This document shows, piece after piece, positions 63,128 to 64,000 of a stretch of DNA of 64,000 bases. Both the position numbers and the translations under genes were made by a program. Source of the DNA: Ameyamaea chiangmaiensis. GTDB lineage: Bacteria; Pseudomonadota; Alphaproteobacteria; Acetobacterales; Acetobacteraceae. The notes below the pieces were generated by a model, which saw nothing but the letters and a program-made list of their open reading frames with translations, ran no database searches and had not been told where the DNA came from. The stretch lies in contig NZ_BAPT01000056.1 in the NCBI RefSeq assembly GCF_025995235.1, positions 124,001 to 188,000 on the forward strand. Reading direction: 5' to 3'. Position 1 is the first letter of the stretch. Each line of letters starts with the position of its first letter.

Positions 63128-63216
63128 GTCCGGATCCGGAAAAGCGTGCGCCCGGCCGGGATCGGACGCCGGGCGATGGTCACGTCAGTGAAGGAAAATA
63201 TGGCGTGGCGTCGACG

Positions 63217-63711
63217 TCAGTTGTCGCTGTTGCCGTTGTCGGCGCGCAGCTGGCGCGCGCGTGTCAGGATACGGGCGGCGATGTCGGACGTCGTGTTGGC
63301 CGCGACGGGGGTGTCGACCCAGTCGTTGTCCTGGCGCACCTGGCGGAACACGGCTACCCGCAGCGCGTCCGAGCGCAGGCGTCGATCGAGGACGTAGGCC
63401 GCGATCTTGAAGCGTTCGTTGGTGGTCGCGGGCGGGGTGTACCAGTCGGTCTGGATGATGCCGCCGATGGCGTCGGTGGAGGCGATTGGCATGAAGGACA
63501 GGGTGTCCAGCGCGCCGCGCCACAGATAGGCGTTTACGCCGCCCGACAGCTGATCGTCGCCGCCGGTGGCGGAGCGGTCTTCGCCCAGAAGCTGGTTATG
63601 AGGGGCGGCAAGCCCGCCGGTCGAGTGCGACGATCCGCACGCCGACAGGGCGACCACGAGCGCCGCGGAGGCGACCTGCGCGAGAGGACGGGTGAATGAT
63701 CGAGCGGTCAT
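63217..63711 (-). CDS. DUF3576 lipoprotein
   Basis: A 164-residue protein with a lipoprotein signal (SAALVVALSAC, lipobox LSAC). The DUF3576 core is NAYLWRGALDTLSFMPIAST, then IIQTDWYTPPATTNERFKIA and YVLDRRLRSDALRVAVFRQ. This family of alphaproteobacterial lipoproteins is typically found directly upstream of leuS, as here (89 bases). Its role is unknown; an outer-membrane position is likely. Confidence 0.88.
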   Translation of the reverse strand: MTARSFTRPLAQVASAALVVALSACGSSHSTGGLAAPHNQLLGEDRSATGGDDQLSGGVNAYLWRGALDTLSFMPIASTDAIGGIIQTDWYTPPATTNERFKIAAYVLDRRLRSDALRVAVFRQVRQDNDWVDTPVAANTTSDIAARILTRARQLRADNGNSDN

Positions 63712-63831
63712 GATATCGCGGTGGCCCTTCTGCGGCGATCCCGGGACCCGGGTCCGGAACGGCTTTCTTATCCCGCGTCGCGGCCAACGCCAAGCGTCTG
63801 CCGTGACCCGGCCGGGCTTTGCGCCGATGGC

Positions 63832-64000
63832 TCAGTGCACCGGGCGCTCCAGCGTGTCGTCACCGACGGGCACGGGATCGGCCAGGTCGTCGCGCCAGGC
63901 CCGCCACGTCAGTGCGAGCGCCACGGCCGCCAGCACCGCTGCCACCAGCGGCAGCGCCCCGTACGACCACGCCGTCGGCACCACGAGGCCGCCGAGCCAT
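63832..64000 (-). CDS. C-terminal end of a membrane protein (truncated by window edge)
   Basis: The last 55 codons on the minus strand are open to the window edge and end with TGA at 63832-63834. The translation includes a membrane segment (YGALPLVAAVLAAVALALTW), a basic RAWRDDL and a polar tail ending ERPVH. It resembles the last helix of a major-facilitator-type transporter, but this is too short for a firm call. Confidence 0.5.
   Translation of the reverse strand, partial: WLGGLVVPTAWSYGALPLVAAVLAAVALALTWRAWRDDLADPVPVGDDTLERPVH

Noticed and set aside
60470..63397. Open frame of 975 codons on the plus strand, antisense to leuS
   Set aside because: Its translation has no domain and is rich in Arg, Gly and Ala as expected of the reverse strand in GC-rich DNA. 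leuS is unmistakable on the other strand.
1..64000. Search for insertion sequences, CRISPR arrays, prophage and rRNA
   Set aside because: No transposase, integrase, repeat-spacer array or ribosomal RNA stretch was recognised by reading; faint or degenerate elements could have been missed.

Overview
The window is a GC-rich (roughly two thirds G+C by eye), gene-dense alphaproteobacterial chromosome segment. A complete squalene/hopanoid operon, a gluconokinase with its own LacI-type repressor, a Lrp-regulated PutA and an AhpC/AhpD pair under OxyR are together typical of acetic acid bacteria (Acetobacteraceae). The genus cannot be fixed from sequence alone. No insertion sequence, prophage, CRISPR array, rRNA operon or replication origin was seen.

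Layout. 1-4020: the end of an SH3-domain protein, pyruvate kinase, and on the minus strand hpnL and prephenate dehydrogenase. 4264-12455: hpnA-hpnB-hpnC-hpnD-hpnE-shc-hpnG, followed by a secreted alpha/beta hydrolase. 13530-19276: an aldehyde dehydrogenase and the PutR regulator diverge from a 1199-residue PutA. 19414-26650: aldo/keto reductase, lpxB, hisI-ygfZ (minus), then two glycosyltransferases and an asparagine synthetase-like amidotransferase in a tight row, probably for surface glycan. 26651-27648: an AT-richer strip with a decayed HAD-type gene. 27649-32664: dihydroorotase, small exported proteins, rpmJ, oxyR, ahpC and ahpD. 32945-42914: a double retropepsin lipoprotein, GNAT acetyltransferase, POT transporter, HNH nuclease, glutamyl-Q tRNA(Asp) synthetase, two tandem class I aminotransferases, a cupin and an M3 peptidase. 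42927-47754: periplasmic thioredoxin, a small membrane protein, an orphan GT8-like glycosyltransferase with an unfamiliar N-terminal half (locally lower GC), an rRNA methyltransferase, a DUF423 protein and prolyl iminopeptidase. 47919-57385: DUF4142 lipoprotein, cobalamin adenosyltransferase, gntK/gntR, a coiled-coil protein, a sugar-type MFS transporter, a luciferase-like oxidoreductase and an OPT transporter. 57555-64000: a multiply broken hydrolase pseudogene, a tRNA-Arg(CCU) gene split by a group I intron, then (minus strand) DUF3576 lipoprotein, leuS, lptE and holA, and the end of a membrane protein.

How the genes work together. HpnC/D/E make squalene from farnesyl diphosphate, Shc cyclises it, HpnG releases ribosyl-type hopanoid from adenosylhopane, HpnA/HpnB are accessory sugar or side-chain functions, and HpnL is the export-type membrane protein. 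hpnH (adenosylhopane synthase) is not in this window. OxyR, AhpC and AhpD form a peroxide defence unit with an intrinsic terminator between ahpC and ahpD. LpxB, LptE, the GT9/GT4 pair and the amidotransferase all point to outer-membrane glycan. DUF3576, leuS, lptE and holA read as one operon ended by an intrinsic terminator.

The most notable single item is the tRNA-Arg(CCU) gene at 58426-58728. A 226-nt group I intron sits directly after the anticodon and is shown by exact exon pairing and recognisable intron core elements. The orphan glycosyltransferase at 43938-45296 is the best candidate for something not described before.
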